In this document: piece after piece, positions 45,859 through 57,417 of the stretch
How positions within the stretch are numbered: the first letter of the stretch is position 1
Layout: each line of letters starts with the position of its first letter
DNA from: Physcia stellaris
Taxonomy: Eukaryota > Ascomycota > Lecanoromycetes > Caliciales > Physciaceae
Length of the DNA: 64,000 nt
Direction: 5' to 3'
Assembly (NCBI GenBank): GCA_018902385.1
Contig: JABSSW010000045.1
Coordinates: 310,001-374,000, forward strand
The notes under the pieces: model-generated
Database searches by the model: none
What the model saw: only the letters and a program-made list of their open reading frames with translations
What the model was told of the DNA's origin: nothing
Position numbers and translations under genes: made by a program

Positions 45859-46635
45859 CTAACAAAATCGGTTTTCAAATTCCTGATATAACTTCGGACT
45901 GATTTCGTTGCTACTGTTGCCTTTCACGGTCCACAGTAGTCCTTTCTTATCATAGTGCTCGAGTAGTGGCTCGCTCGTTTCATCAAACTTCTTCAATCTC
46001 TGTCTCCATGTTTCCTCGTCGTCATCTGCCCTCTTCGTCAACTTCTCTCCAGTAAGGTCGTCCTTGCCCACCACCTTGGGAGGGTTAAAGCTCGTGTTAT
46101 ACACTCTACCTGAAGGTGCGTGGATCCAACGCTCGGCAATACGCCCCAGAATGATGTCGATAGGAGTAACCAAAGAGACAACAAAATTGACAGGGATGAT
46201 AGAGTCCAGCTTACACGCCTGCACGGATGTTCGCGGGAAACCATCTAGAATGAATGACGCTGACGGCGAGGAAGATGGTGCAGCCGGAGTAGCATCGCTA
46301 ATGGAAGATGTGGTCGAAATCCAGCGTCTAGCTTTGAGAGCGTCGAGGATAAGCTTCAAGATCATGTGATCCGGTACAAGGCTTCCTGCTTTTATGGCGC
46401 CCTCGGCTTCGATACCTGCACGCCTTCGGTTAAGGACCCTTCTCTCAATGGTAGTCTGGAGTCAAATACCAAGGGGAGTCTTGTTACGGACATTATCACG
46501 CAGTAGGTCTCCTGAGCTCACAGCGGACAGTTGAGAGTATCGAGTCATGAGACGCTCCGCTTGGGTGCCTTTGCCCACACCGGGGGCGCCAACCAAAATA
46601 AGACGAGCCGCCTTTTTGAGCTCCATCGCGGCCAT
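45859..46635 (-). CDS. adk2: Adenylate kinase, GTP:AMP phosphotransferase type (mitochondrial)
   Basis: Nucleoside-phosphate kinase balancing AMP with GTP or ATP, of the AK3/Adk2 kind found in the mitochondrial matrix. Exons 46635-46470 and 46415-45859 (54-nt intron); 240 residues. P-loop [14 protein letters not shown] at 16-29. AMP-binding part [20 protein letters not shown] spans the intron. [17 protein letters not shown] carries the conserved Asp-Gly-Phe-Pro-Arg. The LID has [20 protein letters not shown] with [20 protein letters not shown] and no zinc cysteines, as in AK3. A Ser/Pro/Ala insertion ([20 protein letters not shown]) precedes the DGFPR strand and is unusual. The N-terminus is short and only weakly basic, as for yeast Adk2, whose targeting is uncleaved. 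Mitochondrial location is inferred from the family. Confidence 0.92.
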
Positions 46636-47132
46636 TGATTAGAAGAATAGTAAGCAGTGGTTGGCAACCGAAAGTCGAAAGCAAGCGGGGGTTGGTCGTC
46701 GCAAAGGATAGAAGCACGAAGCTCCTCTACTATGTGTTACAGATCCATGGCGCGATACTATAAGTAAATCGTGAATTGAGTTCAATCCACAAACGTCCAA
46801 CTCTCCAATCCAAAAGCCAGTGAAACCGCGTTCAGAAGATTGAGGGGATGCGGATAAGTAGCAAAAGTAAAGTAGCTGGCGGGCGCCGAGCAGGTCGTCG
46901 CCGGTCGGCCTCTTCGGGCGATTCCCCGACTAGCTCCGCTAATTCCGGGACCCCTAAACAACTTAGTCAGGCTGCAGAGAAAACGAAACATCTCTGCGAG
47001 CAACACCAGTCGGCTCCTCGGTGTATCCTTGGGTACTCTGCACATCTCTCCATGAGAATTAGACCACACCGTTGTATCAATCAAAGTGACAGCGCCTTTT
47101 GACGCCGTCGTTCTCCACACTCATCTGTTGAG
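46636..47132. promoter_or_regulatory. Divergent promoter, two mitochondrial-protein genes
   Basis: 497 bp shared by the adenylate kinase and LETM1-like genes, both of mitochondrial destination. No specific site assigned. Confidence 0.5.
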
Positions 47133-48899
47133 ATGAGCGCCTCAACAAGGATTCTCCGGAATGGGTCCACTCACCAAGTGATGCGGTCAGGAGGTATATG
47201 TCGAGAGCTGCGAAGTAAATGTTTTATGAGGCTTATCTCGCGGACAGGAATACTTTCATCAAGGAACAACCTCTTACCATCTTCATCATACTCCGCATAC
47301 CTTCGTCGCAATGCTAGAGGCCTACCCCAACAACTCCCGGCTTTCGCCATCCTCCTGTCTCGCAGAGCTTACTCTACGGAAACATCAACATCCGGCGGCG
47401 GAGGTGCAGGTTTCCCTCCTCCAGGCTTCAATGCTGAGCAAGCGAAAAAGCCACTTCCGAGAGACGAGCCGCAACGCCAGTCGCCACTTAAAGTGTCCTC
47501 CAACGCAAAAGCATCTGTCATTGAGCAGACAACCGCAGGAGTGCCGACAGAAGGTGTCACAGGTGCACCGAAGACCAAGGCAATGGAGGATCTGAGCTTA
47601 GCCGAGTTGGCGGCGGATAAAGCAGCTAATGTCTCTGCTGAGGAGAAGAAATCCAACGAGGCGAAGAAAGAACAAAAGAAGATGACAATCATGCAAAAGA
47701 TTAAACATGAGGTCCAGCATTACTGGGATGGAACTAAATTACTAGCTACCGAGGTCAGGATCAGCACAAAATTGGCGCTGAAGATGGCTGCTGGTTATGA
47801 GCTCAGTCGAAGAGAGAACCGACAACTGCAACGTACTGTGCAGGACCTTGGCCGTCTTGTTCCCTTTTCCGTCTTCGTCATTGTCCCATTTGCAGAACTA
47901 CTACTTCCGGTGGCATTGAAGTTGTTCCCAAATCTGCTCCCTAGCACCTACGAAGGCCAAATATCCAAGGACAAGAAGGCCAAGGATCTTCGGACCACCC
48001 GCAAAGAGGTTAGCAGCTTCCTTCGGGACACGTTAAAGGAGACTGGCCTTCCTGTCAGCGCGGTCAATGCACAAAAGGAAGAATTTACCGATTTCTTCCG
48101 GAAAGTGCGAGCAAGCGGAGAATCACCTTCACAAGCCGATGTCATCAAGGTTTGCAAAATTTTCAAAGATGATCTGACATTAGACAACCTGTCCCGACCC
48201 CAGCTTGTTGGCATGACAAAATACATGAATCTGAACGCCTTCGGGACGGACATGATGCTCCGGTATCAGATTCGCCATCGGATGAGGCAAATCAAGCGGG
48301 ACGATCGTGCGATCTCGTTCGAGGGCGTGGAGAGTCTCTCGGTCCCAGAGCTCCAGATGGCTGCTGCATCACGCGGTCTTCGAACCCACGGCATGAGCCC
48401 GGGCCGCCTTCGAGACGATATACAGATGTGGCTCGATCTGCGTCTCAAATACGGTATTCCGTCAACGCTTCTTGTTCTCAGCAACGCATTCATGTATACG
48501 CAAGGGAAGGATTCAGAAATATCTTCACAGATTGACGCATTACAAGCAGTAATGTCGTCCATACCTGAAGAGCTCTTCCACGAGATTGAGCTCGAGGTCC
48601 ATAATGCCGAGGGTGCTGCGACGAACAAACAGAGGCTTGAGGTACTGAAAGAGCAGCAAGAGTTGATCGAAGAGGAGAATGAGCAGAACGAGGAGAACAG
48701 CGAGTCCGGCCGCAGTTCGCCCAAAGATGATGAGAATATCGATGAAGACGATCAGAAAAAGGCGGACTCCAAACCCGAGGGTAAAGATGGGCAAGCTAGT
48801 GAGGCTGCTGAGGCAGAGCAAGAGACTGCTGCAGCTGCCGAAGATCAGGCGAAGGCGGAGAAACGCGAATCGCAAGAAAAAGGGGATGCCAAATCCTAG
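47133..48899 (+). CDS. LETM1-like mitochondrial inner-membrane protein (Mdm38/Ylh47 type)
   Basis: Inner-membrane protein for mitochondrial K+/H+ exchange, volume control and ribosome attachment. Intronless, 588 residues. A basic, Ser-rich presequence (ILRNGSTHQVMRSGGICREL to RRAYSTE) fits matrix targeting. The conserved domain starts at KIKHEVQHYWDGTKLLATEV. The single membrane helix is LGRLVPFSVFVIVPFAELLL followed by PVALKLFPNLLPSTY, the LETM1 hallmark. The ribosome-binding 14-3-3-like domain follows: LSRPQLVGMTKYMNLNAFGT, RYQIRHRMRQIKRDDRAIS and LQMAAASRGLRTHGMSPGRL. The tail (about 500-588) is a Glu/Lys/Gln-rich coiled coil then acidic disorder. No EF-hand is obvious. It could be the orthologue of either Mdm38 or Ylh47. 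Confidence 0.93.
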   Translation: MSASTRILRNGSTHQVMRSGGICRELRSKCFMRLISRTGILSSRNNLLPSSSYSAYLRRNARGLPQQLPAFAILLSRRAYSTETSTSGGGGAGFPPPGFNAEQAKKPLPRDEPQRQSPLKVSSNAKASVIEQTTAGVPTEGVTGAPKTKAMEDLSLAELAADKAANVSAEEKKSNEAKKEQKKMTIMQKIKHEVQHYWDGTKLLATEVRISTKLALKMAAGYELSRRENRQLQRTVQDLGRLVPFSVFVIVPFAELLLPVALKLFPNLLPSTYEGQISKDKKAKDLRTTRKEVSSFLRDTLKETGLPVSAVNAQKEEFTDFFRKVRASGESPSQADVIKVCKIFKDDLTLDNLSRPQLVGMTKYMNLNAFGTDMMLRYQIRHRMRQIKRDDRAISFEGVESLSVPELQMAAASRGLRTHGMSPGRLRDDIQMWLDLRLKYGIPSTLLVLSNAFMYTQGKDSEISSQIDALQAVMSSIPEELFHEIELEVHNAEGAATNKQRLEVLKEQQELIEEENEQNEENSESGRSSPKDDENIDEDDQKKADSKPEGKDGQASEAAEAEQETAAAAEDQAKAEKRESQEKGDAKS

Positions 48900-49541
48900 T
48901 GCAATCGCACTTGTATCATATCACAGCTCATTTTTAGCATTAGGCGGCGTCACGGTACGTTGGCTACATGGCAATATATAGAGATAGAGATAGAGATGAA
49001 TTTTCTCAGCATTTGACCACAGCATTTGGATGGTGGACCGCCATTGGTTGAATGTACACGTTAGGGCTTTCAGAACAATGCAAGCTACGCAAATGAGAGC
49101 ATCAAAATGCTCCGAGCAAATAACCCTTCTTCTACTTTGCATCATTTTTTTCTTGGAAAGTAATAGCCATGAAACGCTACTCATATCGTACTCGCACACC
49201 TGAAACTCTACAAGAGATATCGGATGGATTTAGGGTTGAGGCTTATGCTCAGCCTCGAATGACGAACAACCTAAGTTTCCCGCTCTCAGCTCACAATAAT
49301 GAATTGTGTCTAGGTAGTTCCGCAAATGGCAATGGAGCCTTAGTCAAGGCTTGTGTTCATCTCGTTGTATCACTTTTCACTTCAATCGTAATCCCCATCT
49401 CTCACCTTTGAATTCTCAGCCTCAACCGTCTACTCGGTCCCGTTCCCCGCCGGTCCTGTTCCCAGTCACATGTACAAAGAGGGTACATGATCTCTTTCGA
49501 TTAGCCCCCTTCACGATCGCTATCATACAGGATACTCCAAG
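48900..49541. other. Intergenic, with short GAGATA repeat
   Basis: 642 bp between two plus-strand genes. An AGAGAT microsatellite (three units) lies at 48981-48998. An 80-codon ORF from 49169 has no recognisable product; the 3' end probably holds the leader of the next gene. Confidence 0.5.
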
Positions 49542-51903
49542 ATGGTTTCCGACGCTATGTACGAGCTTTGCTTGCCCGTGTTAGAGGATACCGCTGTCGA
49601 TGAAGAAGAAAAGGCTGAAAAGCTTGAGGAACTTGTCAAAACCGGGTCGTCGCTGACTGGCAAACCTCTGGACGATGCGGTGCTCGGAATACTATGGCGC
49701 CACCGAGACTCCAAAATAACCTCAAAGCCTTCACCTCCTGTCCGCCATGCTGCCCTGCACCAGAGCTCTCCGAAGCCGTGGCGAATATCAATGCCGCGCT
49801 CCCCTTTACCTCGTTCCCCTCTCGCCTCCCCTTCTATCAGTGGAGCACCGCCCCCAATACCATCAGGCCTAGGTGGTAGGCCAAATACCTTCAGCAGAAG
49901 TGCTTCATATGGTGCCGCGCAATCAAGTCCGTTCAGTTCGCCTCACGCATCCCCTCACCTAGCATTTGCTAGCCCCATACCTCATAGCCCAAGCTTGAGC
50001 TCATATGAGTTCAGCGATCCCATTGCTGCCCAGAACGACTATGGCGATCTTGGAAGTGATACCGTGGATTGGCTAGTTAATGAGGAGCAGAATAGTAGGC
50101 CATCATCGTCAGGTGCTGGCAGTACGTACGAGAGTGGGCTTAGTGGTGCAGCAGCATCATGGATTCAACCACAGCAGAATGACATGTCTCCTTACGACAT
50201 GCTCCGCTCTGTGATGGGGAATGGGAAGTCGGATGAGGAAATTGAGAGTGCGCTGGAAGCCAATGGCTACGATTTAAGCGCAACGCTCATATATTTGATG
50301 GGTCCCCAGGCTACATACTCAGAACAGCAGAATATGACACCACAGCAAGAAAACCAAATTCTCATTGGAAAGTCCATGGTTCCAACGCAACCGCTGGTGA
50401 TTGATAAACCCACCGAGAAAAGCCGTAGCAGTACTGTTTGTAAGTACTGGTTGTCAAATGGCAATTGTTTGAGAGCAGACTGTCGGTTCAGTCATGATTT
50501 AAGTAAACATATCTGCAAGTATGTCAAGCCTTGTGTGCTTAGCTTTGCAGGGGCCAGTGTACTAACAGTGTAGGTACTGGGTGATGGGCAACTGCCTTGC
50601 TGGAGAGGCTTGCATCTTCTCACATGATCCTGCCCATCTAGTCAATGGCCTCAACATTCAGGATGGGAGTGCTATGGTGGGTACACCGCCGGCACAAGTC
50701 CATCCAAGTTTTCAAGTGCAGGATTACGACTTTCCATCTCTACAAGGAGGATCGACCTTCCAAATGGCCCAGTCCCCATTATCGCCAGCAGCCATGAACA
50801 GCTACTTTCCAGGGGTGCCAAATTCTAATGGCTATTTCCCTTCTGTGAGACGATCGTTTGACTCGAGGAATAATCAGCTCAGTGGAATGTCGTCATCACC
50901 AGCATCTCATGGCTCTCGCTCCAATAGCCGTCATCAATCTCGAGCACCAACTCCCTCCATTCCTCCAGTAGACGATAACGAAGCATTTCCAACGCTTGGA
51001 GCTGCAGGAGCTAAAGGCAAGAAGCATCATGGCAAACGGGGAGGTCATGGGCACAGTCATGGCGCCAAGGAGAACATTCCAAGTTCTCTTGCAGATGTTG
51101 TTAAGATGTCACCCTCTCCAGTCCCCAGCAAATTGAGACAAGGTCTGATAAAGAGAGGAAGCTATCAGAATACCAGAGAGAATAGCTTAGCGGCCCAAGC
51201 CATACACGCACCACAACACGTGCCTTGGCTGGAAACGGGTCAGAAGACAAATCAAGCTTATCTGAGGATACGCCAGGAAGCCTTCAAGCATGGCGGTTTG
51301 CGGAACAAGTTTTTACAAAGGTACGTCTATCTACGAAACCAGAATATCATACCGGGGCAACAATGGCTGACAGCGGACAGTGCCGCCCAAGCTTGGAATC
51401 GCAACGATGCCCGCGCTGCAAAAGCCTTAAGTCTCCGTGGCCAATCTGAGAATGATCTCATGCGAAAAGCTCACCGCGAAGCCGCTCGACTACTTTACGA
51501 AGAACGAAATAAAGACGGATCATCCGGCGCAGAGATCTACGTGGACCTCCACGGCCTGCACCCGGAAGAAGCAGTCGATTACCTCGAACGCGTGTTAACC
51601 GAACAGCAGAAATCTAGCCGTCCTGTATACGCCATCACAGGGACAGGTCACCATAGCAAGAATGGCAAAGACAAGGTTGGGAAGGCAGTCAGGAACTGGC
51701 TGAACGAATGGAGGTACGCGTGGAGGGAGTTTAGTGTGCAAGGGGATAATATTGGTACAGGAGGAATCCTAGGCATTGACCCCAAGAGCTTTGACAAGAG
51801 CGTAGGCGAGGAGAGAAAGGTGGAGGTGGCGGCTACAGAGGAGGAAATTATGGGTGGGAAGATTAGGGTGGTGAAGGAAATGCCTAGAGGTAAAGTTGGG
51901 TAG
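49542..51903 (+). CDS. CCCH zinc-finger and SMR-domain protein
   Basis: Fungal RNA-associated protein combining a CUE-like helix pair, CCCH fingers and a C-terminal SMR nuclease-type domain. Exons 49542-50518 and 50574-51903 (55-nt intron); 768 residues. Residues 1-60 form a helical N-terminal module. A Ser/Pro-rich stretch follows, then SDEEIESALEANGYDLSATL, which looks like a CUE or UBA-type motif. Two CCCH fingers are CKYWLSNGNCLRADCRFSH and CKYWVMGNCLAGEACIFSH, the second spliced across the intron. The SMR part starts at AYLRIRQEAFKHGGLRNKFL; its catalytic motifs are IYVDLHGLHPEEAVDYLERV and YAITGTGHHSKNGKDKVG. Yeast Cue2, with CUE and SMR domains, cleaves mRNA at stalled ribosomes, so a role in no-go decay is a reasonable inference. 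The His-Gly and Gly-Thr-Gly residues are intact. Confidence 0.88.
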
Positions 51904-52495
51904 CTTGAGTAGGGCATCAAATGAAAAAAAGATGAAACAACCACCACGGATCCTTCTAAGTCCTCGGAACCTTGACATACCGAAGTCGTCGCGATTGCTA
52001 CGATCTCCGAAACACTGCCTCATACATACTTCAAGCCGAAGGAGGGTTCGCGAGGGAAACTGATGGCAATGATGATTCTAGCATTCCGTATCATAGACAC
52101 GGGAGGGACCGAGATCGCAGATCGGATCTTGCCGAGGCCCAGCCCTATGACATAATAATCTTTGATAATCGATTGATCCGTCATCTTCGACTTCGACATT
52201 CACTGTAATTCCAAATTCCTAGACCTCAGCATTGCCTCTCTCATCTCACAAGCATAAAATCGGTCTACTATCCTAGATATCCTCTTCTCCTACCGATCAA
52301 TTGAACCATCTCATCCGCCACCCTGTTCTCCTCCACTTTCCACCGCTTCCCTCCCTTCGCCCTTACCCTCCGCACCAGCCTCCCCTTCACCCTCGCCTGC
52401 TCCACCTCTCTAAACCGCCAAACCTCCCCTCCCCCACTCACCGCGCACCTGCGCCCCTCCTCCTCCTCCTCCCACCCCCGTCCCCTCCTCGCAAA
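51904..52495 (+). promoter_or_regulatory. Promoter and pyrimidine-rich leader of thioredoxin reductase gene
   Basis: 592 bp. From about 52310 to 52490 the plus strand is almost pure C/T, ending CCTCGCAAA before the ATG. Such tracts are common in promoters of strongly expressed fungal genes. No other gene is seen. Confidence 0.5.
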
Positions 52496-53619
52496 ATGCA
52501 CACCCGCGTCCTAATAATCGGCTCCGGCCCCGCCGCACACACAGCCGCAATCTACCTCTCGCGCGCCGAGCTCTCCCCGTCCTCTACGAAGGCATGCTCG
52601 CAAACGGGATCGCAGCCGGCGGTCAACTGACCACAACCACCGACGTGGAAAACTACCCCGGCTTCCCATCCGGCATCGGCGGCCAAGAGCTAATGGAGCA
52701 GATGCGGGCCCAGAGCGCGCGCTTCGGCACCGTCATCAAGACCGAGACCATCGAGCGCGTGGACCTGTCCTCGCGGCCCTTCCGCGCCTGGCCCGAATAC
52801 GAGGACGCGCCCGTGACCGCGGACAGCGTGATCATCGCCACGGGCGCGAGCGCGCGGCGGCTCGGGTTGGCGGGCGAGGACCGCTATTGGCAGAACGGGA
52901 TCAGCGCGTGCGCGGTGTGCGACGGGCGGTGCCGATTTTCCGGCAGAAGCCGCTGGTTGTGATCGGCGGCGGGGACTCGGCGGCGGAGGAGGCGATGTTT
53001 TTGACCAAGTATGGCAGCCATGTGACGGTGTTGGTGCGGAAGGAGAAGTTGAGGGCCAGCAAGACGATGGCGAAGCGGCTGTTGGCGAATAAGAAGGTTA
53101 CGGTGCGGTTTGAGACTGTGGCTACGCGGGTGGTTGGGGAGGAGAAGGAGAGGGGCTTGATGACGGGGTTGGAGGTCAGGAATGTCAGGACTGGGGAGGA
53201 GGAGCGCTTGGATGCGAGTGGCCTGTTTTATGCCGTGGGGCATGATCCCGCGACGAAGATGTTTCAGGGCCAGATCGAGACGGATGCGGAGGGGTATATC
53301 CTCACGAAACCGGGCACGAGTTATACGAATATTGAGGGGGTGTTTGCGGCGGGGGATGTGCAGGATAAGAGGTATCGGCAGGCTATCACGAGTGCTGGTA
53401 TGTACAATCCCCCTTCCTGATTGTTGGCCGGATCGAGAGCACGGGAATGGGAGCTGACTGGTTCTAGGCTCTGGCTGCATTGCTGCGCTCGAAGCTGAGA
53501 AGTATCTCGCTGAACGGGAAGATACCGATGTACCTGATGGCATTGAAGGCGAGAACCAGGCCGTGAAGGCACAGTCCAATGGGGAGGCTCCGGAGTATAG
53601 GAGTAATCCCCTTCTCTAG
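52496..53619 (+). CDS. trr1: Thioredoxin reductase (reading frame broken twice at homopolymers)
   Basis: NADPH-dependent FAD enzyme that reduces thioredoxin. Exons 52496-53397 and 53468-53619; about 351 residues if both shifts are corrected. FAD loop [20 protein letters not shown], then [33 protein letters not shown], redox centre CAVCDG, NADPH loop [20 protein letters not shown], and [20 protein letters not shown] before the intron. [18 protein letters not shown] completes the family C-terminus. Two single-base gaps break the frame: one in the C-run at 52575-52578 (AEL then VLYEG needs a fifth C) and one in the G-run at 52924-52926 (CDG then [10 protein letters not shown] needs a fourth G). 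Codons are very GC-ending, as for a highly expressed gene. Since this enzyme is normally essential and single copy, sequencing error is likelier than a pseudogene. Confidence 0.9.
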
Positions 53620-53986
53620 ATTCTTCTCTCCGTCCTTTCAAATCCATGTTTAAGATAGCATAGCGTTGTCCGGTGTTTGGTTGCCATGATGAAAGCGTTG
53701 ATAGAGATAGCTGTGCTCAAACAGAGATAGACTCTAGAAAATCCAGCTGTCAAACCTAATCACCAAAAGAGTGAAGTAGAAGTAGCTGTAGCTCTTGACC
53801 GTCAGGCCATACATTGGATCTGTACTACAAAGTCTCTGTTACCTCCTGAACCTCATCACTTGATTGCTATGGACTATACCTTAGTACATGTAAGAGAACG
53901 TACAGCTGCGTCTTCAATACAACATATATGCCTAGACTACATTCACTCATATGCTCAGTAAGAGGAAACATTTCATTATCCATGTC
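53620..53986. other. Convergent intergenic region
   Basis: 367 bp between two convergent gene ends, A/T-rich with GATAGAGATAG-type motifs near 53700. Nothing recognisable. Confidence 0.5.
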
Positions 53987-56900
53987 TCAGAGCTGCAACC
54001 TAAAGGTCTGCACCTCAAAAGCCCTCAAATCCACCGCCACTTGTCCCTTCTCAATATTCATTTCTTCCTGATCATCCTCAAGTATATTACATTTCCAAAC
54101 CTTCCTCGCACCCAGAGTGCACTTCAACGTGCCTCGAGCCCTGCCACCAAGGCTCTCGTAGATCCGCACGATGATGCTCCTGCCCTTTCTCTTGGGTAGT
54201 TCCCCGCGTGAGACATCTTCGTCGTCTTCGCCGCGCTTGATGCAGTCTAGGATCAAGGCCTTGGAGCCACCAAGCGTGATGCAGGATAGCAAATTGGCTG
54301 TGTTGGTGGAGATCGGGGAGGATGAAGAAAAGATCTTAAGGGGATGATTGAAATTGTAAGCGGTACGAACGGTGCGCGAGTCGAGAGGTCCAGCATGCGG
54401 CAGGATAGCGTAGCGAATATGATGTCGACCTGGGAGGATATGTCAGCAAAGTACTAGTGAAACTGTCAATGAATTTCTTACCCATGTCAGCGTGCCCGTC
54501 TGGAGCCTTGGGTGACCGCAACAATGATAGACGCATCATGTTTCCGCAGGTAGCGAAACCGTATTTGCTGTCGTTGAGGATGGACACCCCGTACCCATTC
54601 TCTGACAAGTCGGCCCACTTGTGGCAGCAGACTTCGAATTTTGCCATATCCCAGGTAGTATTGTAATGGGTAGGCCGGCGTATGATGCCGTACTGTGTCT
54701 CGTATGATGCCTCGGTATTGACGATATCCACTGGAAATTCGACCTTAAGGAATTTCCATTTCTCGTGCCATTCAACTTCACTAGCCATTTCAATATATGA
54801 TGGCTGATCGTCAACGCTAGCCGCAAGACTGATTGTAGTCTTGATCCAGCTTTCTTCGCTGATCTTGGTCTCGGTGACGAGACTGACACGATGTGGTCCT
54901 TGTTCTGATATCTCGGTCTTGCCAGCCGGAAGCTCCTTTCGTGAATTCAGATGATAGACTTCCACGTCCCAGGCCTGCCAATACAGAGGCTTATCATCAA
55001 AAACAACCAACTGGTTGGCCTTTTCACCTTTCGAAACAATTTCACGGTTCTCAGATAAATCGATAAGCGAAGTTATGCTTCCGCCCTCGACTTCGATTTT
55101 GTACTGGTTATTTGTCATCAGGAAGACGCCCTTCTTGACCTCCTTAACCGAGGCAATAGACTTCAAATTCTTAGTAGAGCTCGTCATTGTTTCAACTGAG
55201 GCTAGTCCGGGACCTCCCCTGACCAAGGCATATTGCGGGCTCAGAGACGTAATTGTCTCTGAAAGCTTGACAAGCTCGGCTCGAGGCCACGCGGTAGTAT
55301 TGATTGCAGTCAGAACATCTTTCGATGCTTTGTCTCTCGAGAAACCTAGAGTCTTGAGTGCTTCCTTCATGCACTTATCGCCAGTATCGAAGACTTTTTT
55401 GTATAGCTCGTCCGAATCATCATAGCACATCTCGATGGCGCTACCGGGAAGACAATCATGGAATTGACATAAGAGAACATTCTCCCACATGTCGTCGATG
55501 TCCTGCTTTGGATATTTGTACGAGCAGTCTTTCAGCGTAGCCAACGTGGCAAGATATTCAACGTCGTGCAACAGGATTTCGGTTTTACGATTGTTCCACT
55601 TGTTGTTCGCTTGAGTAGTATAGGTGCCTCGGTGAAGCTCCAAATATAGCTCACCATACCAAGTCACAAGCTTAGTGCCTTCGTTAACTTTCGTCTCAAG
55701 CCGATCAAAGAAGTCTTCGACAGAGTCACCCATCTTGACACGGGGGAGGCGTCCCTTGTTATCACTTATACCTCGACATCTTCGAAGCTTTTCGATGTGC
55801 TCCCAAGTTGGGCCCCCGCCACCGTCGCCTTTTCCGAACAACAACAACGATGTCGGATCTTGATCCATAGATTTGTGTTGGGTGATACTACGCTTCACGT
55901 CACCAAAATGGGCTTCAGCCGTATATGTATTAGATGGTGCCATATGACACATAACCTGACTTCCGTCGAGGGAGACCCAATTAAACGTGGTGTGAGGGAA
56001 GTTGTTTATATTGTTCCAGCTAAGCTTTTGGGTGAAAAAGCGACTCATACCAGCCAGACGAGAAAGCTGTGGCAATTGAGACGAGTACCCAAAGGTGTCT
56101 GGTAGCCAGAATGTCCTGCAACGTTCCCCAAAGTGGCTTTCAAAAAAACGCTGACCGTAAAGGAATTGGCGAACAAGGGATTCTCCACTGGGCATGTTTG
56201 TGTCATGCTCCACCCAACTTCCCCCAATGAATTGGAAAGTGCCTTGTTTGACCTTTGACTTGACACGGTCGTATAATTTGGGGTAAATCTGTTCGAGCCA
56301 TTTGAATTGCTGACCCTGGGAAGCGACAAATCGATGCTCAGGATAGCGGTCGATTAGGTCACATTGATTGGACCACGATCGTGCGATCTTTCGTTTCGTT
56401 TCCGCCCATGGCCACAACCAGCAGGTGTCGATGTGGCAATTACCGACAGCATAAACGAGGTGTTCTTTACCGTTATTGTAGATGTCAGCTGTATCAACAT
56501 TACCGCAATACTTACGAGCGATTTCGCGACATTTCACGATTGCTTCTTTGCTACCATTACCTGCAATGAATTGGTCCATTATAGCGTTCTCGATTTGCAA
56601 AGCCTCGTGCGAGTGCCAGTCATCCTCTGGAAACTCTCGAGCAGCATCTGCAGCATGTACATTAGCAGCAACCCTTAATTCTTTTCTAGAAATAATACCT
56701 CCAATGATCCAGAAATCTATGTTCAACGCTCTGGCCTCAAGGTTGACAGCTACTATATCTGCCAAGTGTAGTTGGAAATACCGGTTCTTGATCGGGGGCT
56801 GTATCATGTCGCCACCAGGCGGATTGCCAAACATTCCATTACACGCCATCTCAATGTAGATGGTATGAAAGTTACCATCTCGGAAGCTCTGTGGAATCAC

Positions 56901-57417
56901 CCACTCTATCCTTTCTCCGCCAGTCAGACCTTGTATGGGCTCACCATCCACGGTCCAGATCAGGCCCTCATTACCGGCATCCCAGTGAAGCTCCAGATGC
57001 TCCTTCTTCTGGAGATCTGAGGGTACGCAGAGTTCGAGCCTGATCCAATGGGTAGACCAGCTAGGTCCGAACGAGGCACCCACATTTGTTTCTTTGAATT
57101 CATGTGCCGTTGCTTCCTCGAACGAAGGGCGAGACAGGTCAGGGGGCGAGTAGACGGACAGTTTCACGTGCTCTTTCCCAGTGGCCCGCCCTTCGTACAT
57201 GGCCCTAGCGAAGTGTAAGCGATTGGGTCTCAAATGAACGAAAGCTGCCGGTGGACCAGACGTACCCCATAAGGTTTCCCGACTTGTACTGGCCATCGCT
57301 CGTGAATTGACCCAGACGGCTCTTATAGATGCTGTGGATCTGTTGACCTACTGGACCGGTGGAATAACGTGGGATAGAGGATTGGGCAGTAGCCTTGTCT
57401 TTCGTTTCGCCACCCAT
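53987..57417 (-). CDS. ams1: GH38 alpha-mannosidase, Ams1 type
   Basis: Class II alpha-mannosidase that trims free oligosaccharides; in yeast it is a cytosolic enzyme delivered to the vacuole by the Cvt pathway. Exons 57417-57266, 57204-54482 and 54429-53987; 1105 residues. The start is the ATG at 57417: MGGETKDKATAQSSIPRYST leads to GPVGQQIHSIYKSRLGQFTS, conserved at the Ams1 N-terminus. A 61-nt intron then joins NLMG to AMYEGRATGKEHVKL. An in-frame ATG at 57296 lies inside that intron and would give a wrong N-terminus. Catalytic regions are VGNCHIDTCWLWPWAETKRK, WLPDTFGYSSQLPQL (nucleophile Asp), GKGDGGGGPTWEHIEKL and LCQFHDCLPGSAIEMCYDDS. No signal peptide. A five-run G-rich tract sits 180 bp upstream on the coding strand. 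Confidence 0.95.

Noticed and set aside
57205-57296. ATG at 57296 as the start of the alpha-mannosidase
   Set aside because: It lies inside a GT-AG intron; the ATG at 57417 gives the conserved Ams1 N-terminus.
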